DNA from: Halospina denitrificans | GTDB taxonomy: Bacteria; Pseudomonadota; Gammaproteobacteria; Pseudomonadales; Oleiphilaceae | DNA: 64,000 bases | Assembly (NCBI RefSeq): GCF_004364635.1 | Contig: NZ_SOAX01000002.1 | Span: 434,001-498,000, forward strand | Reading direction: 5' to 3' | Shown: positions 44,394 to 53,624 of the stretch, piece after piece | Position numbering within the stretch: the stretch's first letter is position 1 | How the letters are laid out: each line of letters opens with the position of its first letter | Notes under the pieces: model-generated | The model's database searches: none | Told to the model about the DNA's origin: nothing | Seen by the model: the letters and a program-made list of their open reading frames with translations, nothing else | Position numbers and translations under genes: made by a program

Positions 44394-45440
44394 ATGCGCG
44401 CCAGAGGCACCCACGGCAACATTGCACACCGTTTCCAACCGGATTCGGTAGACCCGGTCGATGATGGCTGGCACCGGGAGGCGGAGCCGGACTCCATCGC
44501 CACCGAGGTCCGGGAAGTCCGGGCTGATCGCATCATCAGCACCAACCAGTCGCCGGATGTGCCCTTCAGTCAGTCCATCAACCCCTATCAGGGGTGCGAG
44601 CACGGCTGCATCTATTGCTTTGCCCGACCGACGCACAGTTACCAGGAACTCTCCCCCGGGCTGGACTTTGAAACCCGGATTATTGCCAAGCCCAATGCCG
44701 CGAAGCAGCTCCGCGCTACCCTGGACAAACCCGGTTACCGGCCCTCGCCCATTGCCCTGGGCGTCAATACCGACGCCTATCAGCCCCTGGAAAAGCGCTA
44801 CCGGCTCACCCGGGAGATTCTTGAAGTGCTTCTCGAATACCGTCACCCGGTATCCATTATCACCAAGAGCGGCCTGATCCTGCGGGATCTGGACCTGCTG
44901 GAAGCGCTGGCGGCGAGGGGCCTTTGCTCGGTGAGCGTCAGCCTGACAACCCTCGATAACCGCCTGAAGGGCCAACTCGAACCCAGGGCCACGGCAGCGG
45001 CCACCCGCCTGAAGGTGGTTCGGGAGATGGCGGGACACGGCGTCCCCGTCGGGGTGCTGACCGCTCCGATCATCCCCTTCATAAACGATCATGAGATGGA
45101 ATCCATGCTGGAAGCGGCGGCGGACAGCGGCGCTGAGCGAGCGGATTGGGTACTTCTGCGACTCCCCCATGAGGTCGCGCCCCTGTTCGAAACCTGGCTT
45201 GAAACGCACTACCCGGATCGGGCCGGACACGTCATGAACCGCATCTGCGACCTACGGGGCGGGCGTACCAACAACAGCAGTTTCGGGGAACGGATGCGGG
45301 GAACGGGGCCATTGGCGGATCTGTACCGGCAGCGATTTCACCGCAAGTGTCGGGCACTGGGTCTTAACAAGGCGGGGGAGGAACCGCTGGACACCGGCCA
45401 ATTCCGGCGTCCAGCGGGTGAGCAGATGGGACTTTTCTAG
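44394..45440 (+). CDS. PA0069-family radical SAM protein (spore photoproduct lyase-like), SOS-controlled
   Basis: 348 residues. The iron-sulfur triad is CEHGCIYC near residue 68 (Cys-x3-Cys-x2-Cys), the spacing of the COG1533 / SplB-like group. The SINPYQGCEHGC and IITKSGLILRDLDLL segments are family-specific. The LexA box just upstream suggests induction by DNA damage, and I recall PA0069 itself being in the P. aeruginosa LexA regulon. A DNA-lesion repair or related function is therefore attractive, but I know of no demonstrated reaction. Ends by overlapping the convergent ATP-grasp gene by 4 nt. Confidence 0.88.
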   Translation: MRARGTHGNIAHRFQPDSVDPVDDGWHREAEPDSIATEVREVRADRIISTNQSPDVPFSQSINPYQGCEHGCIYCFARPTHSYQELSPGLDFETRIIAKPNAAKQLRATLDKPGYRPSPIALGVNTDAYQPLEKRYRLTREILEVLLEYRHPVSIITKSGLILRDLDLLEALAARGLCSVSVSLTTLDNRLKGQLEPRATAAATRLKVVREMAGHGVPVGVLTAPIIPFINDHEMESMLEAAADSGAERADWVLLRLPHEVAPLFETWLETHYPDRAGHVMNRICDLRGGRTNNSSFGERMRGTGPLADLYRQRFHRKCRALGLNKAGEEPLDTGQFRRPAGEQMGLF

Positions 45441-46660
45441 ATGTAGAAGTCCAGTTCTTCCTGGTGCTTGAGCAGGTCGCGCATCTTATGCGGATCATCG
45501 CCGAAGAAGTAGATCAGCCCCCAGTGGGTACCAAAGGCGGTACGCTTGGTGACCGTCTGCTCCGCAGGTGCTGTCAGCTCATGCCACTCGAAATACTCGT
45601 GGTTTTCGGTCTCTTCCGGAATCTCCAGCTTACTGACAACCCGGCGTCTCGGGTAAACCCCGAAACAGCCCGCGACACCCTTGGCATCCGTCACTTCCTT
45701 CGGGAAGAAGGCTTCAATCTCTTCCTCCGTGGTCTTCGGATCAAATGCCAGGACCATGCCCTGATAGGCATTGAACCCGTAAGCGCGCTCAAGCAGCTCG
45801 AAGACCTTGAAACCCGGTGGGCGATAGGCCACTTCGCCAAAGTACATGGTGCCATCACTGGTCACAAAGTACTCGGGGTGGATAAACCCGAACTGGATAT
45901 CGAACGCCTTGATGAGCTTCTCGATTTCCTGGGTGATCAGGTTACGCCAGCTTTCCAGCTCCGGTGTTGCCGGAACAAACACGGAATACCCGAGAGTGAC
46001 GTACTCGGAGATGTTCAGGAAACGGATCTTGCCGTTGTGAATCCAGGCCTCGACCGCGAATTCCCAGCCATCCAGGTGGCTTTCCATCAATACCGGGAAC
46101 TCTTCCTCCGGGATGTTATCCACTTCCTCGGGCGTACGGATCACGCGGTGCCCCAGGCAACCCGCCTTGTCGAACGCCTTGAGGTGAATCGGGTCATCCG
46201 GGTCACCATCCAGCTTGAGCAGGGTCTGGTTGACCCGCTTGAGAAAGCGGATCACGTCGTCACGGTCGTGGGCTTCCTCAAAGATCCCCACCCGGATGCC
46301 GCCGAGCTGCGCACGGCGCTTCATCAGGGCCTTGTCGCGCATGAGCACGGCCTGTCCGTGGAGACGCGGATTACCCATGAGCACCGAGTTGATGGCGCCG
46401 GCCCATTCCACGGTTTCCTCGAAAAGCGGGATGGCGACATCCACGCCCTCGTCTTTCAGCCGTTCCGCGATTTCAAGGGAGCGGTCGTTCAGGCGCTCGA
46501 AATCCCAGGGGGTGTAGGGAATATTATGCTGCTTGCAGTAATCCTCAGCCCAGGGGGGCGCGACCACAATGTAACGGCGGTCAAACTTGTCCAGTGCCTC
46601 GACGGCGCTGAGGCTCCAGCCCAGCAGGGCCACGTAGCCTTTATTGGGATTCTTTTCCAT
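45437..46660 (-). CDS. ATP-grasp domain enzyme of unknown substrate
   Basis: 407 residues from ATG 46660 behind GGAGTG; the longer frame lacks support. The N-terminal Rossmann-like part starts at GYVALLGWSLSAVEAL, followed by an ATP-grasp fold: HLKAFDKAGCLGHRV, the acidic VLMESHLDGWEFAVEAW near residue 214, and YFGEVAYRPPG near 295 supplying metal ligands. Such enzymes ligate a carboxylate to an amine or thiol with ATP. I do not recognise a named member. The neighbours (radical SAM, HrpB) give no clear pathway. Confidence 0.75.
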   Translation of the reverse strand: MEKNPNKGYVALLGWSLSAVEALDKFDRRYIVVAPPWAEDYCKQHNIPYTPWDFERLNDRSLEIAERLKDEGVDVAIPLFEETVEWAGAINSVLMGNPRLHGQAVLMRDKALMKRRAQLGGIRVGIFEEAHDRDDVIRFLKRVNQTLLKLDGDPDDPIHLKAFDKAGCLGHRVIRTPEEVDNIPEEEFPVLMESHLDGWEFAVEAWIHNGKIRFLNISEYVTLGYSVFVPATPELESWRNLITQEIEKLIKAFDIQFGFIHPEYFVTSDGTMYFGEVAYRPPGFKVFELLERAYGFNAYQGMVLAFDPKTTEEEIEAFFPKEVTDAKGVAGCFGVYPRRRVVSKLEIPEETENHEYFEWHELTAPAEQTVTKRTAFGTHWGLIYFFGDDPHKMRDLLKHQEELDFYI

Positions 46661-46833
46661 TATCCACTCCGTTGCGTGTATTGATTCTGTCAAAGCCGGA
46701 GGTTCATGATCTCGGGCCCCGGCAAGCTTACGTGATACCCTCAAAAATGTTATTAAGCCCACCGTGGGCCACTCAGGGCCATCTTTGCAAACCGTTCGTG
46801 GCATTCGCTCAAACGATCCAGCTTAAGGCTATA

Positions 46834-49173
46834 ATGCACCCATTACCCATTGATGACCACTATCAGCAATTCCAGAATGCCCTTGAAAACGGGCATGTAG
46901 TGGTAACTGCGGATACGGGTTCAGGCAAGTCAACACGCCTTCCCGTCTGGGCCAGTGAAGGCTCACCCACACTGGTGATTGAACCCCGGCGCGTGGCCTG
47001 TACCGCCCTGGCCGGCTACCTGGCTCAGCAGCACGGCACGGAGCCCGGTGACCAAGTGGGTTACGCCATCCGCTTTGATGCGCGCTACCGAGCGGCAACC
47101 CGCCTGATCTTTGCGACACCCGGCATGGCCCTGCGCTGGCTGGGGCAGGGCGATCTTGAGCGCTTCGGCACCATTATCCTGGACGAATTCCATGAGCGGC
47201 GCTGGGACACGGACCTGCTCCTGGCGTTGCTGCGCCATTCCGGCCATCACCGGCTGGTGGTCACCTCCGCCACGCTCGCCGCGGAGGACCTCGGCGAATA
47301 CCTGGCAGCCCCTCTGATCCAGGCAGAAGGCCGCCGCTACCCCGTTTCGGTGCGTCACCAGGCCCGCGAAAGCCACGACATGCCGGACAGCAGAAAGCTC
47401 GCCGAGCGTGTTGCCGCAGCCGTACGCCAGACATTGAAGGAAACGGAGGGCCAGATACTCGTCTTCCTCCCCGGGCGGGGCGAGATCAACGATGCGGCGA
47501 GCGCGCTGCGGGATCTGGCTATGCCTGTCCAGCCTCTGCATGCCAGCGCCAGCAACGAACAACAACGGGCGGCGCTCGCCGATGATGGGCGCCAACGGGT
47601 CATTCTTGCGACCAACGTGGCCGAAACCTCGCTGACAATTCCCGGTGTAACCGCTGTTATCGACAGTGGCCTTGAACGGCGCACCCATCAGCGCAATGGC
47701 CGTACCGTGCTGACCCTGGCCCCCATTTCCAGCGCAGCGGCGGATCAGCGCAGTGGCCGCGCCGGGCGAACCGCCCCGGGGACGGCATTACGGCTCTGGG
47801 GTGAACACGCGCCGCTCGAGGAGCGGACAGCCCCGGAAGTCCAGCGTGAGGAGTTGACCGAGCTGGTGCTGGCCGCCGCCTGTTCCGGCGTCCCGGTCCA
47901 TGAGCTGTCATTCCCCGACCCGCTTCCCGGGAAATCCCTCAACAGTGCGCTCGAACAACTGCAGCGGATGGGCGCCATCGATGACGAAGGGCTCGCAACG
48001 ACCCATGGCCAGCGACTCTTTGCTCTCCCCATCGACAGCTTCTTCGCGCATCTCATTTCCAGCATGCCCGATGCGAGCACCCGGGGTGCGATGGTGGACC
48101 TGACGGCGGCGCTGAGCACGCGCCCGCGACTGTTCCGCTTCCCTGACAAAGAGGATCAGAGGCGGGCGCTCGGGGACTGGCTTCCGGAGCCCTGCGACGC
48201 GGCAACGCTGATCAGTATGCTGCGCCAGCAGCCACCTGCCCCGTTGGCGACCCATCAGAACGCCCGCCGGGAGGCACGGACTCTGGCCAGCCGGATCCGC
48301 GAGACCCTTGAACTTCCGGGCATTCCGGATGAACCACTGGGCGACCGGAATGCCTTGATGAACGCCATACTGAAAGCCGCCCCGGAGCTGGCGTTCATAC
48401 GCCGGGAAAAACGACGCCAGGCCATGGGCAATGACCAGCGTGAAGTCATTCCCGACGAAGCATCCCGTTTTCCCGAAGACAGCGAAGCGGCCCTGGTGCT
48501 GGACGAACACAGCACACCAGGCAAACGCGGCCACCGCCAGACCATCACCATCGCCACCTGTCTGGCGCCGATCCCTGTGGAATGGCTGTCCCGGGCCGGC
48601 CTGGGCGAGGTCCGGATGGGCCCGGTCTCGATTGAGGAGGGTGAACCGCGCACGACCCAGGAGCGCCACTATGCGGGCCGGGTAATTGAGCGCCGCGAAA
48701 CCACCCCTTCCGGAGCGCCACTGCGCCGGGCGCTCGCCGACCTGATCCTCAGGGGCGAGCTTCTTCACCCGTCCGGGGAACAACTGGAAACCGATGTCGC
48801 GCAGTGGTCGCTCTACGTTGGGCTGGGCCATGCCGACGGCGAAGTCCCGGAAAGCGCCGCAGCCTGGCTGGAGGCGGAGCTTGAGCGCCTTGGTGTGGAA
48901 GAGCCCGGAGATGAGGGCCTGCTGGAGCCCGACGACCTGCGCTTCGATGGGATTCCCGAATGGGAGCGCGAGCGTTTTGACCGCCAGTACCCGAGACGGG
49001 TGTCACTCGGTGACCTGGTCATGGACGTGTCCTACCAGCCGACACTCAAGCGCATTACACTTGATTACCGTCACGGAACCCGTAAGGCCGAACCCAAACG
49101 CTGGGAGCTCCCGGCATGGCAGGGCTGGAAGGTCCGCTACCGGCGTGCGAGCCGAGTCGTGGACGTTCGCTGA
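46834..49173 (+). CDS. hrpB: ATP-dependent RNA helicase HrpB (DEAH/RHA family)
   Basis: 779 residues. Walker A ADTGSGKST near residue 29, DEFHER (the HrpB variant of DEAH) near 117, TSATL near 148 and the motif VI QRSGRAGR near 307. An HA2-like helical region and the HrpB C-terminal domain follow. ATG 46834 (MHPLPIDDHY) fits the family N-terminus. Cellular role of HrpB is poorly defined. A TATAAT overlapping this ATG is probably fortuitous. Confidence 0.92.
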   Translation: MHPLPIDDHYQQFQNALENGHVVVTADTGSGKSTRLPVWASEGSPTLVIEPRRVACTALAGYLAQQHGTEPGDQVGYAIRFDARYRAATRLIFATPGMALRWLGQGDLERFGTIILDEFHERRWDTDLLLALLRHSGHHRLVVTSATLAAEDLGEYLAAPLIQAEGRRYPVSVRHQARESHDMPDSRKLAERVAAAVRQTLKETEGQILVFLPGRGEINDAASALRDLAMPVQPLHASASNEQQRAALADDGRQRVILATNVAETSLTIPGVTAVIDSGLERRTHQRNGRTVLTLAPISSAAADQRSGRAGRTAPGTALRLWGEHAPLEERTAPEVQREELTELVLAAACSGVPVHELSFPDPLPGKSLNSALEQLQRMGAIDDEGLATTHGQRLFALPIDSFFAHLISSMPDASTRGAMVDLTAALSTRPRLFRFPDKEDQRRALGDWLPEPCDAATLISMLRQQPPAPLATHQNARREARTLASRIRETLELPGIPDEPLGDRNALMNAILKAAPELAFIRREKRRQAMGNDQREVIPDEASRFPEDSEAALVLDEHSTPGKRGHRQTITIATCLAPIPVEWLSRAGLGEVRMGPVSIEEGEPRTTQERHYAGRVIERRETTPSGAPLRRALADLILRGELLHPSGEQLETDVAQWSLYVGLGHADGEVPESAAAWLEAELERLGVEEPGDEGLLEPDDLRFDGIPEWERERFDRQYPRRVSLGDLVMDVSYQPTLKRITLDYRHGTRKAEPKRWELPAWQGWKVRYRRASRVVDVR

Positions 49174-49247
49174 CATCAGCGGAAAACCGGTTCCCACGCC
49201 GGGTTAGCTGTGGAACAATATGGGCTTTCCAGCTCAAAGGGGTTGCA

Positions 49248-50204
49248 ATGGAATTCTGGCACTTCAAGCGTCTGTCTTTCACCCTGGCCGGCATCCTCCT
49301 TCTCGTTGCCGGCTTGATGCCGATCAATGCGCTGGCAGCGCAGACCCCAAGCGTTCAGAACCTGAACCTGGCATCCGTCCACGCGGCCGTTGTGGATCTG
49401 GACTCCGGTGAAAAGCTGCACGAGAAGTACGCGGACACGGCGGTGCCCATCGCATCCCTGACCAAGATCATGACGGCCCTGGTTATCCTGGAATCGGATC
49501 AACCCCTCGATGAATACATCACCATCGTCGAGCGCCACCGACCCACGCCGGTCAATGCGTATTCGCGCATCCGCATCGGCTCCGAAGCGAAACGCGAGGA
49601 CCTGGTCCGGATCGCCCTGATGGCCTCGGAAAACCTGGCGGCGCACGTGCTTGCGCGCCATTACCCCGGTGGCTTCGATGCCTTCATCAATGCCATGAAC
49701 GACAAGGCCCAGTCCCTGGGAATGAGCAACACCCGGTTCGTCGACCCCGCCGGCCTGTCATCCGATAACCGCGCGAGTGCCTCTGACATGGCACGCCTGC
49801 TGGCGGCCGCCTGGAAACACGAGAAAATCCGGGAGCTCTCAACGACTCGCTACTTCGGCATCTGGTTCCAGAACCCGCGTTACGAGCTCCGCTACGGCAA
49901 CACCAATGTACTGGTGCACCGCAACCGCTGGGACCTTGAGCTGACCAAGACCGGTTACCTCGACGCCGCCGGTCGCTGCCTGATGATGGCCACGACCGTG
50001 GATGGTCGCACGCTCGGAATGGTCTTTCTCGACTCCTTCGGCAAGCGCACCCCGCTGGGTGATGCCGGCCGCGTCCGGCGCTGGATTGAAACCGGCAACA
50101 GCGGTGCCGTTGCGGGCGCAGCCCGGCGTTACGAACGGGAACAGGTACAGGCCCTGAATTCCGCTGGTAACACCGAGCACGCACTGACCGACAATTCACA
50201 GTAA
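49248..50204 (+). CDS. pbpG: D-alanyl-D-alanine endopeptidase PbpG (PBP7-like)
   Basis: 318 residues with a signal peptide ending around NALAAQ and a low-molecular-mass penicillin-binding domain: SxxK as SLTK near residue 73, SxN as SEN near 128, and KTG near 229. It would cleave DD-crosslinks in peptidoglycan in the periplasm. The start is ATG 49248 behind AAAGGGG; the longer frame overlaps hrpB. It lacks the C-terminal amphipathic anchor domain of DacA-type enzymes. The membrane-protein gene follows at 18 nt. Confidence 0.9.
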   Translation: MEFWHFKRLSFTLAGILLLVAGLMPINALAAQTPSVQNLNLASVHAAVVDLDSGEKLHEKYADTAVPIASLTKIMTALVILESDQPLDEYITIVERHRPTPVNAYSRIRIGSEAKREDLVRIALMASENLAAHVLARHYPGGFDAFINAMNDKAQSLGMSNTRFVDPAGLSSDNRASASDMARLLAAAWKHEKIRELSTTRYFGIWFQNPRYELRYGNTNVLVHRNRWDLELTKTGYLDAAGRCLMMATTVDGRTLGMVFLDSFGKRTPLGDAGRVRRWIETGNSGAVAGAARRYEREQVQALNSAGNTEHALTDNSQ

Positions 50205-50222
50205 CCCGCAGGGATTACCACG

Positions 50223-50675
50223 ATGGGAATTTCCATTGCACTGCATGCTCTGGCAGCCGTCATCTGGGTCGGTGGCATGTTTTTCGCCTACATGGCCATG
50301 AGACCAGCCGTCATCAGAGTCATCGAACCGTCACGCCGGCCTGAGCTCTGGTGCCACACCCTCTCACTCTTCTTCCGGTATGTCTGGGGCTGTGTTGGCG
50401 TGCTCCTGGTTACCGGCTACGGCCTTATTCATGCCCTTGGCGGGATGGGGTCAGTTAACTGGCATATCCATGTCATGCACGGGCTCGGCCTGCTGATGAT
50501 GCTGATTTTCCTGCACCTGTTCTTCGCTCCCTACCGGCGCCTGAAGCAGGCCGTCCACAGCGGCGACATGGATGAGGGCTCCCGACGTGTGGGTCAGATA
50601 CGCCAGTTTGTCGGGATCAACCTGTTGATTGGCCTGATCGTCATTCTTGTTGCAGCCGGAGGCCGCTACTGGTAA
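50223..50675 (+). CDS. CopD-family small membrane protein
   Basis: 150 residues, four predicted helices, with conserved His residues (LHALAAVIWVGGMFF, NWHIHVMHGLG). Related to the CopD / UPF0093 type of integral membrane proteins, some of which are linked to copper or haem. Similarity to full CopD is limited to this four-helix core, so the copper role is only suggestive. The 3' end overlaps the convergent DbpA-like gene by 10 nt. Confidence 0.7.
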   Translation: MGISIALHALAAVIWVGGMFFAYMAMRPAVIRVIEPSRRPELWCHTLSLFFRYVWGCVGVLLVTGYGLIHALGGMGSVNWHIHVMHGLGLLMMLIFLHLFFAPYRRLKQAVHSGDMDEGSRRVGQIRQFVGINLLIGLIVILVAAGGRYW

Positions 50676-51433
50676 AGAGACAGGCTGCGCACGCCGAAGG
50701 TCTTGCCATGAAGACGGGCCGTGCGCAGTGACTGCAGGCCTTCGCGCGCATGCTCCCGGGAGACCGCGAGGTAGACACAGAAATCGCGCACATCGATACG
50801 CCCCACTTCGTCCGCTTCCAGGCCGCCCTGTTTGGTCAGTGCATCGACCACCGCTCTTGAGGAAATATGGTCCTTTTCACCCCCATCGAGCATTAATGTC
50901 ACCATCGGTGCTTCGCGCCGGACCTGGGGGTGCATCTCGTCCGGAAACGGCAGGTTTTCCGGCTCGCTGACGCCGGGATACTGCTCCGCAAGCCGTTCGA
51001 AGCGCTGGCGTTCGTCCGGTGCCACCAGGCTCGCCATCAGCCCCTTATCGGAGACAAAGCCGGCACGCACGGCATGAATGGCCGGGTTACGCGGGAGATC
51101 AAAGCTCACCACCAGCCCCAGCGCTGTCTCACCCAGGGCCTCCGCCGCCACATCCGTGGCCACGAGCACGTTGCAGCTCCCATTCACGAACTGGACGAGC
51201 ACCTGTTCGCGATCGCGCTGTTCAAGATTGCCGTGCAGTGCCCGCGCGGACCAGCCACCGGCGCGCAGGTTGCGCGCCACTATCTCACACTGCTGCTTCA
51301 TGTTGCAGAGCACCAGCGTGGCGCCGCGATGATGATGCTCGAGGAGCGCTTCCAGCGTTTTCTCCCGTCGTGCGCCCGCAACCCGGAAAAACGCCTGGGT
51401 GGGCATTACTTCTGCGATAGGTTCCTTTGTCAT
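50666..51433 (-). CDS. Truncated DbpA-like protein: degenerate RecA2 domain plus DbpA RNA-binding domain
   Basis: 255 residues from ATG 51433 behind a perfect GGAGGT; GTG 51502 is an alternative. Residues 11-150 match the second helicase domain of DbpA (ALHGNLEQRDREQVLVQF), and residues 176-255 match its C-terminal RRM that binds 23S rRNA hairpin 92 (MVTLMLDGGEKD). The first RecA domain, with Walker A and DEAD, is absent and no remnant is seen upstream. Motif V reads ATDVAAEALGE instead of ATDVAARGLD, and motif VI reads HAVRAGFV instead of HRIGRTGR. It cannot be an ATPase; the open frame is intact and the ribosome site strong, so it is likely a functional RNA-binding protein. Confidence 0.85.
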   Translation of the reverse strand: MTKEPIAEVMPTQAFFRVAGARREKTLEALLEHHHRGATLVLCNMKQQCEIVARNLRAGGWSARALHGNLEQRDREQVLVQFVNGSCNVLVATDVAAEALGETALGLVVSFDLPRNPAIHAVRAGFVSDKGLMASLVAPDERQRFERLAEQYPGVSEPENLPFPDEMHPQVRREAPMVTLMLDGGEKDHISSRAVVDALTKQGGLEADEVGRIDVRDFCVYLAVSREHAREGLQSLRTARLHGKTFGVRSLSLYQ

Positions 51434-51644
51434 GGCAACGTGACCTCCATTGTTCGTGCCGCCTCGGGCTGATGTGGGCTCAGCCGTGGTGAGTTCAATC
51501 ACATGATCCGCCTCCCAGCCCGGTTATGCAAAACTGGTTGATTACGGGGGCCGGGACCAGCGCCATATCTGAGGGCATTAGATAACACACATCCATCGAA
51601 GCGCCCATTAACCCGGCATTACAAAAACCCAACCTGCGTCGCCG

Positions 51645-52985
51645 TCAGGCCGCCTCCTCGCTGTCACGCCAGCCCTCGGCCGCCGCGCGACCGCGCGCCT
51701 CGTTCAGCGGCAGCACGGTGACCATCGCCAGCACAAAAAGCACCAGGCAGAACAGGATGGCATCGGCAAGCCCCAGCGCCCACTGGATAAAGCCCAGGCC
51801 CAGGATCCCGAAAATGGCCGCCAGCTTGGAGGCGGTGCCCCAGAACCCGAAAAACTCGGCGGCCTTGCCGGAGGGCGTCAGCACCCCAACCAGGGCTCGA
51901 CCCGCCGACTGGGCCGAGCCGAGACTCAGCCCGGAAAGCACCCCGGCGAAGAGGAACACGTCCTGGGCCTCAAGCGCGACCCCAAAGGCCGCGTTGATCA
52001 GCGGGGTCACGGCTGGCGTCTGCCAGATGGCCAGTATGGCCACCACCCAGAGCACGAGCGTCATCAGATAGGTGGTCTTGGCCCCGATGCGCCCCTGCAG
52101 CCAGCCAAACAGGATAGCGCCAATGGCCGCCGTGATCTGCACCGTGATGAACATCAACACCCGGGTGGCCTCGTCCCACTTGATCACCTGGGAGCCGTAG
52201 ATGAACGAGAAACTGACAATGATGTAGATCCCGGCCATCGAGAAGAAAATGGAGACCAGCAGGGCTCTCAGGTCCCGGAAATAGGTCACCGCGCGGGCGG
52301 TTTCCAGCATCCGGTGCATGCCCAGGGACACCAGTGACTGGCCATTTGGAATGGGCCTGGCGTGGCCCCGTTCCTTGAGCCATGCAAAGGTCGGGATGGC
52401 CGTTACCAGGAAGAAAACCGCGGCAAAGGGTCCAACCCAGCGGATGGTGTCATAGTTCTCCGCCGAGACATCGCCCAGGAACGCCAGCGTGAAGGCCGTG
52501 GCCACCAGGCCGCCCACATACCCCAGGCTCCAGCCGAGCCCGGAAATCCAGCCCAGCTCGTCACGGGGCCCCAGGTCCGGCAGGAAGCTGGAGATAAACC
52601 CCTCGCCGATGGCATAGGCAAAGTTCGAGACAATGATCAGGATCACGGCCGTGACAATCCATCCCGGCTCGACAAAGTACAGCAGGCCGGTGGCGCCAAC
52701 GGTAAGCAGATAACTGGCAAACAGAAAGCGTTTGCGCGAGCGCGTGTGATCCATCACCGCGCCGCACACCGGATTGGCCACAACCACCATCAGGTAGCTG
52801 ATGGCCAGAGCCAGGCTCCACAGGAAATTGCCAAGGCGATAGTCCGGGCCGTCCCCCACAATCACACGGGTAAAGAGATCACCAAAGACCACGGTAATGA
52901 TGAGAAGGGTATAGGCCTGATTCGCAAAGTCGAACATGGCCCAGCCAAAAATCTCCCGCGCTGGCGCACGCCGGGCTTCCACCAT
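51645..52985 (-). CDS. MFS transporter, UMF1/ATG22-like
   Basis: 446 residues and 12 predicted helices. The N-terminus REIFGWAMFDFANQAYTLLIITVVFG is the hallmark of the UMF1 (Atg22-like) branch of the MFS. The DHTRSRKR loop between helices 2 and 3 is the MFS A-motif equivalent. Yeast Atg22 exports amino acids from the vacuole; the bacterial substrates are unknown. ATG 52985 follows AAAGGGG. Divergent from sodC. Confidence 0.85.
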   Translation of the reverse strand: MVEARRAPAREIFGWAMFDFANQAYTLLIITVVFGDLFTRVIVGDGPDYRLGNFLWSLALAISYLMVVVANPVCGAVMDHTRSRKRFLFASYLLTVGATGLLYFVEPGWIVTAVILIIVSNFAYAIGEGFISSFLPDLGPRDELGWISGLGWSLGYVGGLVATAFTLAFLGDVSAENYDTIRWVGPFAAVFFLVTAIPTFAWLKERGHARPIPNGQSLVSLGMHRMLETARAVTYFRDLRALLVSIFFSMAGIYIIVSFSFIYGSQVIKWDEATRVLMFITVQITAAIGAILFGWLQGRIGAKTTYLMTLVLWVVAILAIWQTPAVTPLINAAFGVALEAQDVFLFAGVLSGLSLGSAQSAGRALVGVLTPSGKAAEFFGFWGTASKLAAIFGILGLGFIQWALGLADAILFCLVLFVLAMVTVLPLNEARGRAAAEGWRDSEEAA

Positions 52986-53069
52986 TGCTTACCCCTTTAC
53001 TGTTGGCCTGAATGCATTCAATCTGAGGCTTCTCTTTGACACTCACGGCAGGACGAAAGGAGTCATTGT

Positions 53070-53615
53070 ATGCACATTTCAGGACAGCTCGTCATCTCGA
53101 CACTCATGGCCGGCATGCTGGCGGCCACTGGCACGGCGATAGCCGACGATCATGGCGACACGGCCAGCGCCAGTTTCATCAGTACCGATGGCTCCGAAGT
53201 GGGAGAAGCCACCATCCGTGAAGGCAACGCCGGCATCGTGGTCGACCTTGAAATCCAGGGGCTTGAACCGGGATGGAAAGCAATCCACATCCACGGTAAT
53301 GGGACCTGTTCAGACAACAACAGTGGCTTCAAGGCCTCCGGCGGCCACCTGAATCCGGACGACCGCAAGCACGGCCTTCTCAACGACGATGGCCCGGATG
53401 CCGGCGATTTTGCCAATTTCCACGTAAACAGCGACGGCACGGCCAAAGTTCAACTGCTGAATGAGCGCGCCAGCCTGGAGGGCAACACCGGCGCCAAAAT
53501 CCTGAATGACCATGGTGCCGCCCTGGTGATCCATGAGAACCCGGATGATCACAAGGCGCAGCCCATCGGGGGCGCGGGTGCGCGGGTTGCCTGTGGTGTG
53601 ATTCAAAAGAGCTGA
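53070..53615 (+). CDS. sodC: Periplasmic Cu/Zn superoxide dismutase SodC
   Basis: 181 residues with a signal peptide ending near TAIADD. Metal ligands are evident: HIHGNGTC near residue 73, GGHLNPDDRKHG near 91, NFHVN near 115 and the zinc-loop Asp region, and VIHENPDDH near 150; the disulfide pair is the Cys in NGTC and in RVACG. Converts superoxide to H2O2 and O2 in the periplasm. Strong AAGGAG site. Its end lies 9 nt from the end of the convergent TonB receptor gene. Confidence 0.95.
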   Translation: MHISGQLVISTLMAGMLAATGTAIADDHGDTASASFISTDGSEVGEATIREGNAGIVVDLEIQGLEPGWKAIHIHGNGTCSDNNSGFKASGGHLNPDDRKHGLLNDDGPDAGDFANFHVNSDGTAKVQLLNERASLEGNTGAKILNDHGAALVIHENPDDHKAQPIGGAGARVACGVIQKS

Positions 53616-53624
53616 CCCCGGGCT

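Noticed and set aside
46829-46842. TATAAT motif as a -10 promoter for hrpB
   Set aside because: It overlaps the hrpB ATG at 46834 and no -35 at proper distance is seen; the start codon is supported by the family N-terminus, so the match is probably chance.
51434-51644. Lost DEAD domain of the DbpA-like gene as a frameshifted remnant
   Set aside because: Only about 210 bp separate it from the MFS gene and no translated frame resembles the RecA1 domain, so the missing domain is not hidden there.
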